Position numbers and translations under genes: made by a program. Below, in pieces: positions 10,229-21,784 of a stretch of 64,000 nucleotides of DNA. The stretch lies in the NCBI GenBank assembly GCA_024741835.1, contig JAENRP010000216.1:1-64000 (forward strand), written 5' to 3'. The notes under the pieces were generated by a model. That model made no database searches and had not been told where the DNA came from. It was given only the letters and a program-made list of their open reading frames with translations. Within the stretch, counting starts at the first letter, position 1. Every line of letters starts with the position of its first letter. The stretch is from Diplocarpon mali (Eukaryota; Ascomycota; Leotiomycetes; Helotiales; Drepanopezizaceae).

Positions 10229-11925
10229 ATGTCTTTGAGTCAAGCAGCCGCACTGGTCGAGAAGATCATCGGGCACGGCAACAACGCCACCACAGCTCAG
10301 GACATCACGAACCCAGCTCGCGACCGCGCGAAGTATGCGGATCCGAGCGGCGAGATGATGAAAGCTTTGGTCTGGAATGGGAAGAATACGGTCAAAGTCG
10401 GTGAGTCGCTCGCCAACTTATCACAGGTGCACGAACAAAAACACTCATAGGTCATACAGAGGATGTCCCCAAACCAAGACTCGTCGAAGATAGAGATGTC
10501 ATCTTGAAGATCACGGGAAGCACTGTCTGTGGCTCGGACATGCATCTCCTGCACGGCAGCGTGGTGCAGCTGGAAAAGGGAGATATTCTCGGTCATGAAT
10601 TCTGTGGTGTCGTTCACGAGATGGGCCCAGCTGTCAAGGGCCTGCAGAAGGGTGACCGTGTAGTTGCTTCGTTCCAGATTGCGTGCGGCGATGTGAGTCG
10701 GTCGTATCAGCCTTGAGATGCCCCCGTTGACATCTGCAGTGCTTCTTCTGCAAGCAGAAGCTTTCCTCCCAATGTGAGAAGACAAACTCCAACACCATGG
10801 AAAACGGAATGGCAAGCGAGCCCCGGGTGTGAATCTGGGCAGGATACTGATTCAAGGCAGTATGGTGGAAGGACAGCTGGCATGTTTGGGTACTCGCACT
10901 TCACCGGTGGTTTTGTAGGTCATCCTTTTCCCCTGGTGATTCCTCGTCCTGGTTCCGTGGGATATACAGGCCGGATCTTGGTATGCTAACTGGGACTCAT
11001 AGGCCGGAGGGCAGGCCGAATACACCCGTGTACCCTACGGAGATGTAAACCTTCTCAAACTCCCAGATAGTGTTCCTGATGAGAAAGGACTTTATCTGTC
11101 AGATGTCCTTGCAACCTCGTGGAATTGCGTTGTCGATACGCGTATCGACAAAGGAGATGTTGTAGCCATCTGGGGAGCCGGTAACACTCTCCAGATCCTC
11201 ATTCATTCTCTTCTCTAATCGATCCCGCTTAGGTCCCATCGGACAGATGTGCGCTGATTTTGCATTCATCAACGGGGCCTCACGTGTCATCATGATAGAC
11301 AACAACTGGAGACTCGACTACGTGAAGTCCAAGTACCCCAAGGTCGAGCTTATCGACTACAGTGCTCTCCCCAAGGGAAAAACTGTGTACTCCAAGATTC
11401 GAGAGCTGGCCCCTCGCGGTGCCGACGTAGCCCTGGAGTGCGTTGCCGGAGAATACGCCAAAGGTTGGGCGCATTACTTTGAGCTGCAGCTTGGTCTCGA
11501 GACTGATACTTCGGAAATCATCAATGAGATGATCGAGTCGGTCCGGAACTACGGCCGCTGTGGGATTACAGGTGTCTATGTTGGCTACGTAGGTGACTGT
11601 CAATCCTGGCGCATAGAAGCAGCGCTGACAGATCAATCAGACGAATCACTTCAACATCGGCTCCCTCATGGAGCGCGGCATCCGGCTAGTCGGCAACGGG
11701 CAAGCTCCGGTTCACCTGTACTGGGACATGCTCTGCAAGATGATTGAGACGGGCGAGATCGATCCGTTGAAGATGGTCACCCATCGCGTAGCCATGGAGG
11801 AGTTGGCCGAGGTCTACTACAAGTTCGAGAAGAAGGAAGATGGTATGCAGAAGGTGTTTGTGCAGACGAAGTTCTCTGCCCCACCGGCTGCTGGAAGCCC
11901 TGCTCTGACCACTTTTGGGGAATAG
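10229..11925 (+). CDS. Zinc-dependent medium-chain alcohol dehydrogenase
   Basis: Seven exons (10229-10400, 10451-10692, 10740-10811, 10861-10914, 11003-11180, 11233-11588, 11641-11925) give 452 residues in frame. The catalytic zinc region shows STVCGSDMHLLHG (Cys84) and GHEFCGVV (His106-Glu107). The structural zinc lobe CGDCFFCKQKLSSQC (Cys136, 139, 142, 150) is created by splicing at 10692/10740. The nucleotide-binding turn IWGAGPIGQM is split by intron 5. The CGSDMH pattern and length resemble the formaldehyde-dehydrogenase-like branch of the MDR superfamily, so oxidation of an alcohol or aldehyde adduct with NAD(P) is likely, but the substrate is unknown. Intron 3 (10812-10860) begins with GC, not GT. 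It has no obvious pathway partners beside it. Confidence 0.9.
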
Positions 11926-12618
11926 ACTTGAGCGCCACAATGGAAGAAGAAGAAGAGGGTTTGACCCAAACAGCTGTACTGTATCATACCTCAGTAACAT
12001 GCCGTTGAAATTATCGATGGTATGAAACAGAAGCGCCAGGTGTGGGAGTAGATACCCGGAGCCACTTTACACCACGCTCATCTAGAGGGTATCTCCGCAG
12101 GTTGCCGTACAAAGCGGAAGTCCGGGTTGAATAAGGCGATTTGGCGTGCGAGCGAGGTATCTAGGGCCAGGATATTGATTTCTCGTGCTTTGAATGTGCT
12201 TCTTCAACGACGAGCGCGAGGAGTTGAGCTTCATCTGCGTGAACGTTCCAGGCATCGGCCTGTGCCAAGTCTCGGTAGCAAAGAATCTACCTACTCTAAC
12301 AGCAAGAATAGCTGGTCAAATCATTGACATTTGGAGGTGTAACTCCTCCCCCCGCCCCGGCAGAATTTGCAAAGAAAAAAACTGTCATTCATTCGCTATG
12401 GATTCTCTCGAGGGAGAGCTAGAGTGCGTTTAGTATCAAGACTAAACGATATGCGCGGATTGCTGCGAGTCCGATGGACGTATAGTATGCAGACGCCGCT
12501 GCTGACGAAAAGCACAACTCCGTGTCCCAAACCCATGGTATAGCACTCCGACAATCTGTAAGCTTCCGAGCTGGGAACCGGTATAGGCACGCCCTCAAGT
12601 ATTCACACCACCCCGGCC
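11926..12618. other. Intergenic, tail-to-tail
   Basis: About 690 bp between convergent genes. No gene or repeat seen. Confidence 0.5.
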
Positions 12619-15071
12619 TTACTTCTCCTCCTCCAACGTCTCGAGCAGCCACTTCCGGACTTGCGCACTTTGCCATCGCTTGTCTCGATCTTCTTCTAGC
12701 ATGGCCTTGATGCCTCCTGCCAGCTTGTGGCTCTCGAAATCTGCAGGCAACACTCCCTTTCTCAGCTGAGACAAGACGTCGTGTCGTTCGAACTTTGTAC
12801 CAAACTTGTAGAGCAGCTGTTGGTAGAGAGGAAGTCAGCAATTGCTGAGTGGAGCTTGTAACTTATTTGGGAGAAGCCATCATGAATGTAGACAATCGGG
12901 AATAGGAAACATGAGTGTTTTCTACGTACCTCGAATGCAATCACCCCCAGACTGTAAACGTCAAGTCTCGTACAGATGGGGTTCTGTTCAGGGACTTTTG
13001 GTGGACAGTAGAACTTGGTGCCTGCCTGTTGGGAGAAGGGGAAAGGTTGCAGGTCTGCCTCAGGTGGAGAGAGGAAGGGTTCTACCTCGGGGTCTTTCAA
13101 TTCGTGAATCAGACCAAAGTCTCCGATGACAGGGCAAACACGAATATGTTGATCGGCGTGCAGAATGCTTTTCTCTCTATCACACTCCTTGCAATCTAAA
13201 ATATCACTATACCCCGGCGTTGATGGTTCAGTGGTTGGGAGAATGGAGAGGAATATGTTGGCTGGCTTCAGGTCTCGATGAACGATCTTCTGACGGTGGA
13301 GGTATTCGACGCCGTCGAGAATGCCCAGCAGGAGTCGAGCTGCTGGGAGGGTGTGGAAGCAGTGATGGACGACAGATCCTACCTGGCCCGGGGCATTGTT
13401 CCAGATGTGATCCTCGAGTGACAGCGGATAAGGGGTCATCTTGATGTATAGATGATAGTCCATGTCGTCCTCCTCCTCCGTGTCATCCACATCAAGATTG
13501 GCGAGTTGACCGGGCAGTTCTTCGAACCTCGGGACATCTTCAGTACTTTCAGAAACATTGTCGCCCTCGCCGTCGTTAGTTTTTTCTTGGTCTCGAGGCG
13601 ACATGGACGATTCCCCGAAGGTCACGATATCCTGACTCTCCTCTATGATTTGTGCACGAGAGCTAGCTCGTTGTCGCTGTCTCCTATCTCTCTTGATCTG
13701 TTTTGCCAGATCAAGTTCGGCACTCAGCGATATGCTCTGTATACCAAGTGGGTTGTCCTGAACAGGTCTGCTGCGAGTGCCCGAATAGTCCACGCTCTCG
13801 CCATCGTCACTGGAATCATCACTATCATCAAAGATGGCACGAGGATAGGTTTCAGCCCAGCAATGGTAGTATCGCACGATATTGGGGTGGTGAAACCTGG
13901 CCAATGCTTTGACCTCCCCAATCATCTTTTCATGATCGGAGCGGCCAGACAATTGGCGCAGTCGCTTGAGGGGTATAGTGATTCTCTTGATGGCGTAAAG
14001 AGATCGGTCAACCTTGGAGACTGCAAGGTAAACACGGCCAAATCCTCCACTCCCAAGCAGGGACATCCTAAGGCGGCTGTCAGAAGGTGACCATAAGTGT
14101 AAGATTTAGGCCTCGAATCTCATTTCTGGGATCAGGCAATGCGCAAGCAATCTAGGGGACGCGTGTTTTAATGCCTGGTGGGGCACGCTGATTGTTTGAC
14201 TTACTCCTCGTATTCCGTTCTGTAAATCGACGCTGGAACGCTTTCATTGCTGCTCTCGAGGCCACCAGGGCGAAAGAATGCAAGAAAAGACGGAACCTTA
14301 TGGAGACCAGCGGGCGCCATGCTGGAGTTGCGTTGAACGAGCGCTCGAGACTCGGATAATGATTGTGTTGAGAATAGTTTTTTGCCTGGTGTTGATGAAG
14401 AGTTGTTGTAGGAGATGTCTCTAAGGCCCGCAATGTTGGACACGCGCCTTGACGCGATTGTCTTGAGCACAGAGTCGAAATAGGACAAGTCAGACTGGAG
14501 AACAGGAAATTTTCGACTAGTAAAGTCTTCCGGAATCATGCCAATTCTGGCTAACTCGTTTACTGTCTCCATGAATGTGTCTTTTGCCAATTGTCGAATC
14601 CTGGGGTCTGAACAATGAGAAAGTTAGCAAAAAGCTTGGATAGAGATCCCAGGGTCAGAAGGAGAATATTCCATTGGAAAAAACCAAGCAATTAGGACGG
14701 GGAAACTAACGATCATGTGGTAGTTGGTCAGCTAGGTGACAGGTTGCATTGTATGAATTAAAAGCTTGAGTCCTGCACCTCTCTTCTATCATTGAAAGAA
14801 GGAGAATTGTGGCCTGATGTTGAGGTTGCATACCAAGCTGCGAGGGATTCGTCCCTGTTCGTGCAATGGTTCCGATGCTTTTATCAAGAGTCGTGTTTAC
14901 TCTCGCTTCGGACCCCTGATGACTCTCAGAAACAGCTCGTGGAGGCTGAGTACTATCTGGGTCACGTGATATTCTCAAACTCCCGCTCTCGAAACTAGAA
15001 TCAACGCTTAGGTCTTCAGATGATGCCCAGAATTTGGAGGCCATCTTGCGTTGCGAAAGAGACAATTCCAA
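12619..15071 (-). CDS. HRI-type eIF2-alpha protein kinase
   Basis: Four exons (15071-14711, 14607-14205, 14076-12930, 12816-12619) give 702 residues. The N-terminal about 250 residues lack a known domain. The kinase domain starts with LLGSGGFGRVYLA (about 261-273) and has AIKRI (Lys285), HPNIVRYYHCWAE, a long acidic insert of roughly 125 residues (about 337-463), HLYIKMTPY, VHRDLKPANIFLS (Asp about 523) and IGDFGL (Asp about 574). The insert between the N-lobe strands and the CWAE motif are hallmarks of eIF2-alpha kinases (HRI, PERK, PKR, GCN2); lack of a membrane segment, WD or GCN2-type domains favours HRI, as in fission yeast Hri1/Hri2. Such kinases phosphorylate eIF2-alpha under stress and slow translation initiation. 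The start could also be the second Met (15044). Confidence 0.88.
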
Positions 15072-15732
15072 GTCGCAAATCGAAGCTACCCGACAGAATG
15101 AATAAGAAGTGAAAAACAGACTGAAAATAACTAAAAGAGCGGCAAAGACAAGAGCTGAAAGGAAGATAGTTTAAGAAACACGTTCGGACATCGCAATCTA
15201 CTGCATAACAAGCGAAAGGCTGAGAAAGAACGAAAAGGTGGTTTGAAAATGCATAGATCGAAGCTTGTAGTTCTATTTGTTTCGAATTCTCTCCCAGAGT
15301 TGAAGCAAACGAAGTTCAGTGCTTAGTCATTATATACGCCACTAGGCAGTCACGACGCGCCGCTCGCCATCCCCTGCGTCGCCTCCATAAATTGAAGGTG
15401 AATCTTTCCAACACCTTTATACGAAGAAGCAGATCTTGGAAAATAAGCGCTTTGGCCACTTGACGGTAATAAATAATAGCCTTGTTGCCCGCAATACTAA
15501 CCTGCGCTGAGGGCTTGCCAGGTTCTAGGGGTTCTAACCGTTGGTCAGGGATAGTCTCTCTTTGTATATATTTTTATACAGGAGAGTGTTTGGTAATGTT
15601 ATCTGAAGTATCACACAACTCAACGGTCTGCTTACTAGCACATAAGAACCTCTAGTATATATATCTACGCTGAGAAAGTTTCAAAAGAAATAACTGCTCG
15701 GAAAGACAATCACCTGCCAGCAACTCATTGCA
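15072..15732. promoter_or_regulatory. Divergent promoter region
   Basis: About 660 bp, AT-rich, between the kinase (minus) and the unknown gene at 15733 (plus). TATA-like strings occur at about 15567-15580 and 15655-15663. No named site is claimed. Confidence 0.4.
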
Positions 15733-16929
15733 ATGCCAAGAAAACTTCCATGGCTAAGCAGCTCGAGTACTACAGTGACTCGTTCTCAAGCTAGCACCCC
15801 TGATAGAAAGCGCAAGAAGGCCGATGAATTTTGCTCTGACTTTGCAGAGGGAGGCCATATCGCCTCTATCAGAAAATGTGCCCAGACACAAGGTCAGTTT
15901 GCTACCAGTCTAGTCGAAGAAGAATAGGGAGACTAAATGTACCTAGGAAGACTTACATCGTCTTCGCCCCCTCCTGAGCCACCACCAGAAAGGTAAGATT
16001 AGAATAAGTAAGGCCTCATTATTTCAACTGTCAGCTGACGGAGAGATAGCTTTATGTACGAAGGTAAAGACAAGGACGACAGATACCGGATGGTCGAGGA
16101 TGAGTTTCTTGCGGTTGCTCAACAGTTTACAGTCCATCTGCACACCGCCGATTACAAAAGACAACAGAAAGCGGTTAAGAGTCAAAATGCGGATACTATT
16201 AACTCCATCTCTCGACCAGTCACATGCAAAATGACAGACCACACCAAAAGAAAAGCTGAAGCTGCTGCGCTCACCAAGAGGCAGATATCTACTGAAAGCC
16301 TGAACGGAAATATTTCTGGGGCTCTCCCCGATGAAAGTGATGAGGAAGGCCTACCCTACATTGGTACCACGCTGCACGGATTGATGGATAGTCCTCGGAA
16401 AAGGGCCGCATCACTGGCAAAATTTGGTACGAAAGCCACAACTCGGGCCGCAGCAGGATTTCTCAGGTCGGCCGTGCAGTCCAAGTCAAGCCATCAAATA
16501 ACACTTGTGGGCTCTCCTCAGCCGAAGCATGCCCCGGCAGAAAAACAAATACAAAACGATGGCTCATCGGAAACGGATGATGGCGATGATGACTTGGATG
16601 CACCAATAGCTGCCCCGAAACTAGTAGGCTTGAATCGGGAGTCAACTGTACCGCACCTGCTTTCAAGATCTATGCCTAGCCAGCCAACTTCTGTCAAAAA
16701 AGAACCTCAGCCATTCTCATCCCTCGGGCAGGCATCGCGGTCCAAGTCGGTCATTAAGGATGAACCACTTCTAGATTCCTCTGCCGCTACTACATTTTTC
16801 ACCTCCGCTCCTCCAAGTTCTCGATTGCAGAGGATTCGAGAAGCCAGGTCAAGGAAAGAAGATAGTGAGAGTGTCAAAAAAGAGTACGACTTTGATGCTA
16901 TTCCTAGTTTTGAAGCTTTGCCGCCCTAG
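15733..16929 (+). CDS. Conserved-looking hypothetical protein, Ser/Lys-rich
   Basis: Three exons: 15733-15892, a 46-nt exon 15947-15992, and 16050-16929, separated by introns of 54 and 57 nt, giving 361 residues. Splicing creates SSPPPEPPPESFMYEGKDKD, followed by DRYRMVEDEFLAVAQQFTVH, which looks like a folded helical motif. The rest is low-complexity, rich in Ser, Lys and acidic residues, with a sumoylation-like pattern repeated (VKKEPQP, IKDEPLL, VKKEYD). The C-terminus has RLQRIREARSRKE and ends DFDAIPSFEALPP. No signal peptide or membrane segment. The basic charge suggests a nuclear protein, but that is inference; I do not recognise the family. The gene converges on the dioxygenase with only 76 bp between the two stop codons. 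Confidence 0.75.
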
Positions 16930-17005
16930 GTTTCTGCTTATAAATTTAGTGGAGTGTTATCATCACTCTGACCGTTGACCAGACGATCCATATATCTACA
17001 TTCGC

Positions 17006-18264
17006 CTACGCCTTGAATGGAGTCTCCTTTGGAGGCTCTGCTTGTGCTGCGATTCTCGCCAAATGCCTTCGCTGCCCACTTTTCCAGTCGACGAGAGCTG
17101 AATGGGATGTTACTCTGTTGTCCCATACCACCACAGTCTTCGCAGCCCATTTCACACGAGTTTGGAAGTCAGCCCCATAGGCGATATGGTCATATAAGAA
17201 CTTCAACAAGACCTCGCTCTCCTCCTGTTTATACCCGACGATCGATCTAGTGACTGGAGGGATGTCAGCATCTGCAAGTCAGGAGAGAAAGGCTCCTTAC
17301 ACTGTGGATTGACATAAAGAGCCTTTTCTCCTGTAACAGGATGTGTCCGCACGATCGGGTGTACGCTGACCACGGGCTCTCTTCGAACCGCGCCATTTTT
17401 CCCCCGAGAAGCATTGACCTGCTCTACACCTGAATGCGTTGCATTCAGGCCATGGAGTCTCTCCTTGAAGCCATCGCTTAGCCTGTTGTATGCTTCGACC
17501 TGATTTGCGAAAAGGGTATCACCACCAGACTCTGGGACATCCAGGATGTACAAGAATGTTGTTCCGGGTGGCTGTTTCTCATAAGAAACATCGCTGTGCC
17601 ATGCTACTGAACTGGTCCTTGTGCTGAAGAAGTCTTCGTGGCTCTTATCACCAGCGCCTCTGTGCACGAGATGCACTTCTGGATAGCCTGCTGGCGCGCC
17701 AGATGTAGGGTGTACATGGAGACGGCCAAAATATCGGCCGTACTCCAGGGCCTCGCTGATGGGCAAGTCTGCAAAGTCCTGGTCTCTGAATGCAACAACC
17801 TTTCTCTCGGCCACGAATCGTGCTAATTCGTCCTTTCCAGCATCAGTGAGGGTGCTGAGTTGGACGCCATATACCTCTGTTCCAATCGTTGGGGTGAGAT
17901 CGTTGGTTGTGACTCCACTTGCGAGAAGCTCGGGGTACGTAGGGTCTGCATCTAAGCCGTGTTCTATGTGCTCAAACAGCTCAAGAGGTGGATATGTCTC
18001 GTCTATGTCCCAATATGGAAGATAGTTCTTATACTAGTCAGGTGGTCAGGCATATATGTCACGTTCGTGGCGCTGACTACACACATGGGCTGCTGAGAAT
18101 CCTTCTCCTCCTTGCTCTTCGATGTCTTTCGCATAGCCCACAGGTGCAAGCTCTTTATAAGGTCCAGTATCGCTGGTCAGCTTGGTGACAGGATTACTTG
18201 GCAGAGTAATAGTCTCGGTTGCTGAAGGTGCCATTCCGAAGTTTGAGAAGAACAGGCTGTCCAT
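17006..18264 (-). CDS. TauD/TfdA-family Fe(II)/2-oxoglutarate dioxygenase
   Basis: Three exons (18264-18085, 18033-17301, 17253-17006) give 386 residues. The iron ligands are visible: WHSDVSYE (His206, Asp208) and VTSHSALVDW (His355), with the 2-oxoglutarate-binding arginine in RRHLARIA. The second splice restores YVNPQFTRSIVGYKQEE, a sequence typical of fungal TauD proteins. Relatives such as yeast Jlp1 release sulfite from sulfonates such as taurine; other members act on other substrates, so sulfonate use is a likely but unproven role. The N-terminal about 60 residues are less conserved; a second Met 10 residues in (MAPSATETITLP) could be the true start. It is convergent with the upstream hypothetical gene. 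Confidence 0.9.
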
Positions 18265-18966
18265 CCTTAAGACCAGGGCAAGGCTGCCTTTATGTACCAG
18301 CTTTCAAGTTGCAATCCCATTGCGTCTTCTCCCAGCAAGTGATGAATGGCCCCACTCCTGGATGCTCGGGAATCAGTCTTCTTCTGCAAGTATTGGATGG
18401 TATCATCTTCCCGTGTAGATAACGGTCTTAACGGCGGGAGTGAATACAGAGAGAAGAGCTTGATCACCCGACATCGTTGGAGAGTGGTAAATATTATTGG
18501 TGGATGGGCGGGCTAAGAATGGTGCAATAGAGATTGTGGATTACGAACTTCGTGGCACTGCTCACGTTGCTTGCATCCGCGATCAAGGGACAAAGGAAAT
18601 CGGATGTTGAAGTCCCGTCTTCTGTAAGCCGTTTGGCACGACGTGGGCGGATATCTTGTAGTCCGTGGACCCAAAAATAGCACGTTAGCTGCGCGTGACT
18701 TTCACCTACTTTACCTTCGAAATCAGCCGCAGAATATCTTCGGATTGGTTACAGCGAATTCTAGTAGATATCGAGACTTCTGATAGCTTGCACATACATT
18801 CCGGGTTTATCCTGAAAGCGTGACTAAACATGGCTGCGGTGGCGAAAGAGACTTAGGGTAATGTGTAGCGCCCCTGCAAATCGCGGGGCTATAAGATAAT
18901 TTTGAGGATCTCTTCTTATCGACGTCAAACCCCACCAAGAAACGAAATTCCAGAAATACTGTCGCC
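18265..18966. promoter_or_regulatory. Divergent promoter region
   Basis: About 700 bp between the dioxygenase (minus) and NMD3 (plus). No gene or repeat; presumably carries both promoters. Confidence 0.4.
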
Positions 18967-20576
18967 ATGTCTGCCATGGACATCGACGCCCCTGTGTCGA
19001 TCGCACAAAGATTTGTAGCGGTAGACCAACGGCAGAATAATGGCGCAACGTATGAAACCTCACTTTCAGGCGTAGGAGTCTGCTAACATATTCTAGGATT
19101 CTGTGCTGCAATTGCGGCGCTGCCATCGATGGAACGACAGCGGCCGGTGCCCTCTGCTACGACTGCGTTAAACTCACGGTAGACGTCTCTCAAGGAATCC
19201 AGCGCGAGGCTACACTACACTTCTGCCGAGACTGCGACCGATGGCTTCTGCCCCCCTCTAGCTGGATCGTCGCGGCTCCCGAGTCCAGAGAACTGCTAGC
19301 CCTGTGCTTGAAGAAACTGCGAGGCCTACATAAAGTCAGGATCATCGATGCAAGTTTCATCTGGACGGAGCCGCATTCTCGCCGAGTTAAGGTCAAACTC
19401 ACTATACAGGACTCGGTCTCGGAGGGAGTGGTGCTGCAGCAAGCATTCGAGGTCGAATATGTCGTCGCATACCAGCAATGCCCCGACTGTGCAAAATCCT
19501 ATACTGCAAACACATGGAGAGCTTGCGTGCAAGTCCGCCAAAAGGTTCCCCACAAGAGAACCTTCCTCTTCCTCGAACAACTCATACTCAAGCACGGCGC
19601 ACACAAGGATACAATCAACATCAAAGAAGTGAAGGATGGACTGGACTTTTTTTATGCCGCAAGGAACCAAGCCGAGAAATTCGTTGATTTCCTTACCTCC
19701 GTTGTGCCCGTCCGCAGCAAGAAATCTCAGGAGCTGATTTCTATGGACATTCACACATCTACAAGTTCCTACAAGTTCTCATATTCCGTCGAGGTCGTAC
19801 CGATTTGTAAGGATGATCTGGTGGTATTTCCGATAAAGCTCGCGAAATCTATTGGTAACATCTTCCCTCTGGGGCTCTGTTACCGCATCGGTACAACAAT
19901 CAACTTCCTCGATCCAAGCACTCTGCAGACAGCCGATGTCAGCTCTCCAATCTACTGGCGAGCACCGTTCACTTCTCTTGCGGATGTTCAAGAACTCATC
20001 GAGTTTATCGTTATGGATATTGATCTTACTGGACCAACAAAAGGGAGATGGGCACTGGCTGAAGCTACTGTCGCTCGTGCATCAGACCTCGGGAGGAACG
20101 ACAAGACATACTACACTCGTACACATCTCGGAAATGTTCTGCACCCAGGAGATTCCGTGATGGGATACTTATTGACCGGCACAAACTTCAACAGCCCTCA
20201 ATTCGACGCTCTTGAAGAATCCAACACATACTCCTCTCAAATACCAGACGTCATGCTAGTCAAGAAGTTCTACGCCAGAAAGAAGAAGGCAAAGAACCGC
20301 AACTGGCGACTGAAGCGTATGAATAAGGAGGAGGGCGAGGTGCTTCCCAAGAAGGCTGATCAGGATCGTATGGACAAGGATTATGAGATGTTCTTGCGGG
20401 ATGTTGAGGAAGACGAGGAGCTAAGACAAACGATGGCACTGTTCAAGGCGCAACGGAAGAGAGACCTTGAGGCTATGAGTGTTGTGGAGACAAGTGACGG
20501 GGAGGATGAGACGCCGCAGATCGATATGAACGAGCTGATGGATGATTTCGATGAGCTGACGGTTACAGACCGCTAG
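18967..20576 (+). CDS. NMD3: 60S ribosomal subunit export adaptor NMD3
   Basis: Two exons (18967-19049, 19097-20576) give 520 residues. The N-terminus carries the paired Cys motifs of NMD3: CCNCG (about 31-35), CYDC (48-51), CRDC (71-74), and later CPDCAKSYT. The body follows NMD3 throughout (DGLDFFYAARNQAEKFVDF, FPIKLAKSIGNIFPLGLCYR, TYYTRTHLGNVLHPGDSVMG). The C-terminus is acidic and ends MDDFDELTVTDR, the region that in yeast carries the leucine-rich nuclear export signal. NMD3 binds the 60S subunit in the nucleus and brings Crm1 for export, then is released in the cytoplasm. Length matches the family. The 47-nt intron splits a Thr codon just before the first zinc motif. Confidence 0.97.
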
Positions 20577-21385
20577 GTGAGAGGGCTATACACCTGATCT
20601 ATGGCGTTTGGTAAAAAGAGGTGTTGGTCTGGGTCATTAACGTATCGGATGTGGATATATGATTCGATGCTAGGTCAAAAACACTTGGTCATTGCACGAA
20701 TTATTTTTCTTTTGTGTCATTTTCCTGTGCAATGTGTTAGGTCAAAGTCTTGCTGTTAGAATGAGCGGCGAGTTCGCTTTGGTGCAGGAGAGGATACACG
20801 ATTGGACCAGTTAGATTCTCTTGCCCCTCTTGCATTGTTACTGATCTGTTTACAGTTCTGGCTATTTCAGAAGTCGGAAATAGTATTCATTTTTCTGTCG
20901 AGTCTTGCCGAACGGCATTTAGGGCATTGGCGGTTATACCGACTAGAATCAAACCATGGATCACGCCATTCATATCTTCCTCGAATTTCGTCGAGAAAAA
21001 TACAGCAAACCCTTCCCTATCATGCAATCAAGGCAGCTACCCTATTTTAAGATGGCATTTTTCAATAGAAAATGTCTCAAAGACTACAATTAGCTATGAT
21101 ACATGATGCATCAAGGACTAGTAACTGTGTAAATGTACCGCTCTAAGCTAAAATAAAGTTTGCCCTGTGCCGAAGCTACAAACAGTCAGGGTGACAACCC
21201 GATATATCATCGAAAATTCTTGGAATGACTGAGGCTCATCTCTGTCTGAGTCTTTTATGAGAAACTTACCTCACGGTAATATATATCAAAGCGCCCGCCA
21301 TCCTTCAATTTAGCCCCTATAATCCCCAAATACCACTCGACACCACTCACCACCACTCAAGCTAACCCCAATACAAACCAAAACA
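20577..21385. other. Intergenic
   Basis: About 800 bp, AT-rich, between two genes on the plus strand. No supported gene. Confidence 0.5.
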
Positions 21386-21784
21386 ATGGCCCTAAGACTC
21401 CCCACTCCGCCTCAACCTCCGACTCCCATTGGCCTCTCCTCCGTCACGCTCCCTTTTACACGCTTCAGCCACGGAGCACCCCTGATCCTAAACCTTCTGA
21501 CCCACCTCCTTGACGAGCTCGAGGACCTGCAGAATGCCTTGCAAGCTCTTGAGTATCAAGGTCTAGGAGCTGAGCATCCCGAAGTAGTTTTTTTAAGAGT
21601 GACGATACTAGATACTGCGCAGGCGTTGCAAGGATTCATTTTGCATGTGCTATTACCGAGCTTGATAGCGAGCGATGCGCTTGAAACAGGGTTGGAGGAG
21701 GATGTTTATCAGAAAGATGACGACAAGGGCGGGGAGGGTGAGAGGGAAGTGGATGAGGAAATGTTGAAGGGTTTGCAGGTTTGA
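21386..21784 (+). CDS. Small hypothetical protein
   Basis: Single frame of 132 residues with a suitable upstream context (CAAAACAATGG). The N-terminus is Pro-rich; the middle (GAPLILNLLTHLLDELEDLQ to ILHVLLPSL) is predicted helical and amphipathic, with leucine spacing that could form a coiled or helical bundle. The C-terminus is acidic and Gly/Glu-rich. No signal peptide, no membrane segment, no known family. A chance ORF cannot be excluded, but the regular helix pattern and start context favour a gene. Confidence 0.45.
   Translation: MALRLPTPPQPPTPIGLSSVTLPFTRFSHGAPLILNLLTHLLDELEDLQNALQALEYQGLGAEHPEVVFLRVTILDTAQALQGFILHVLLPSLIASDALETGLEEDVYQKDDDKGGEGEREVDEEMLKGLQV

Noticed and set aside
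10229..18264. Possible secondary-metabolite cluster (dehydrogenase, dioxygenase)
   Set aside because: No backbone synthase, P450 or pathway regulator nearby; housekeeping genes lie between and around them.
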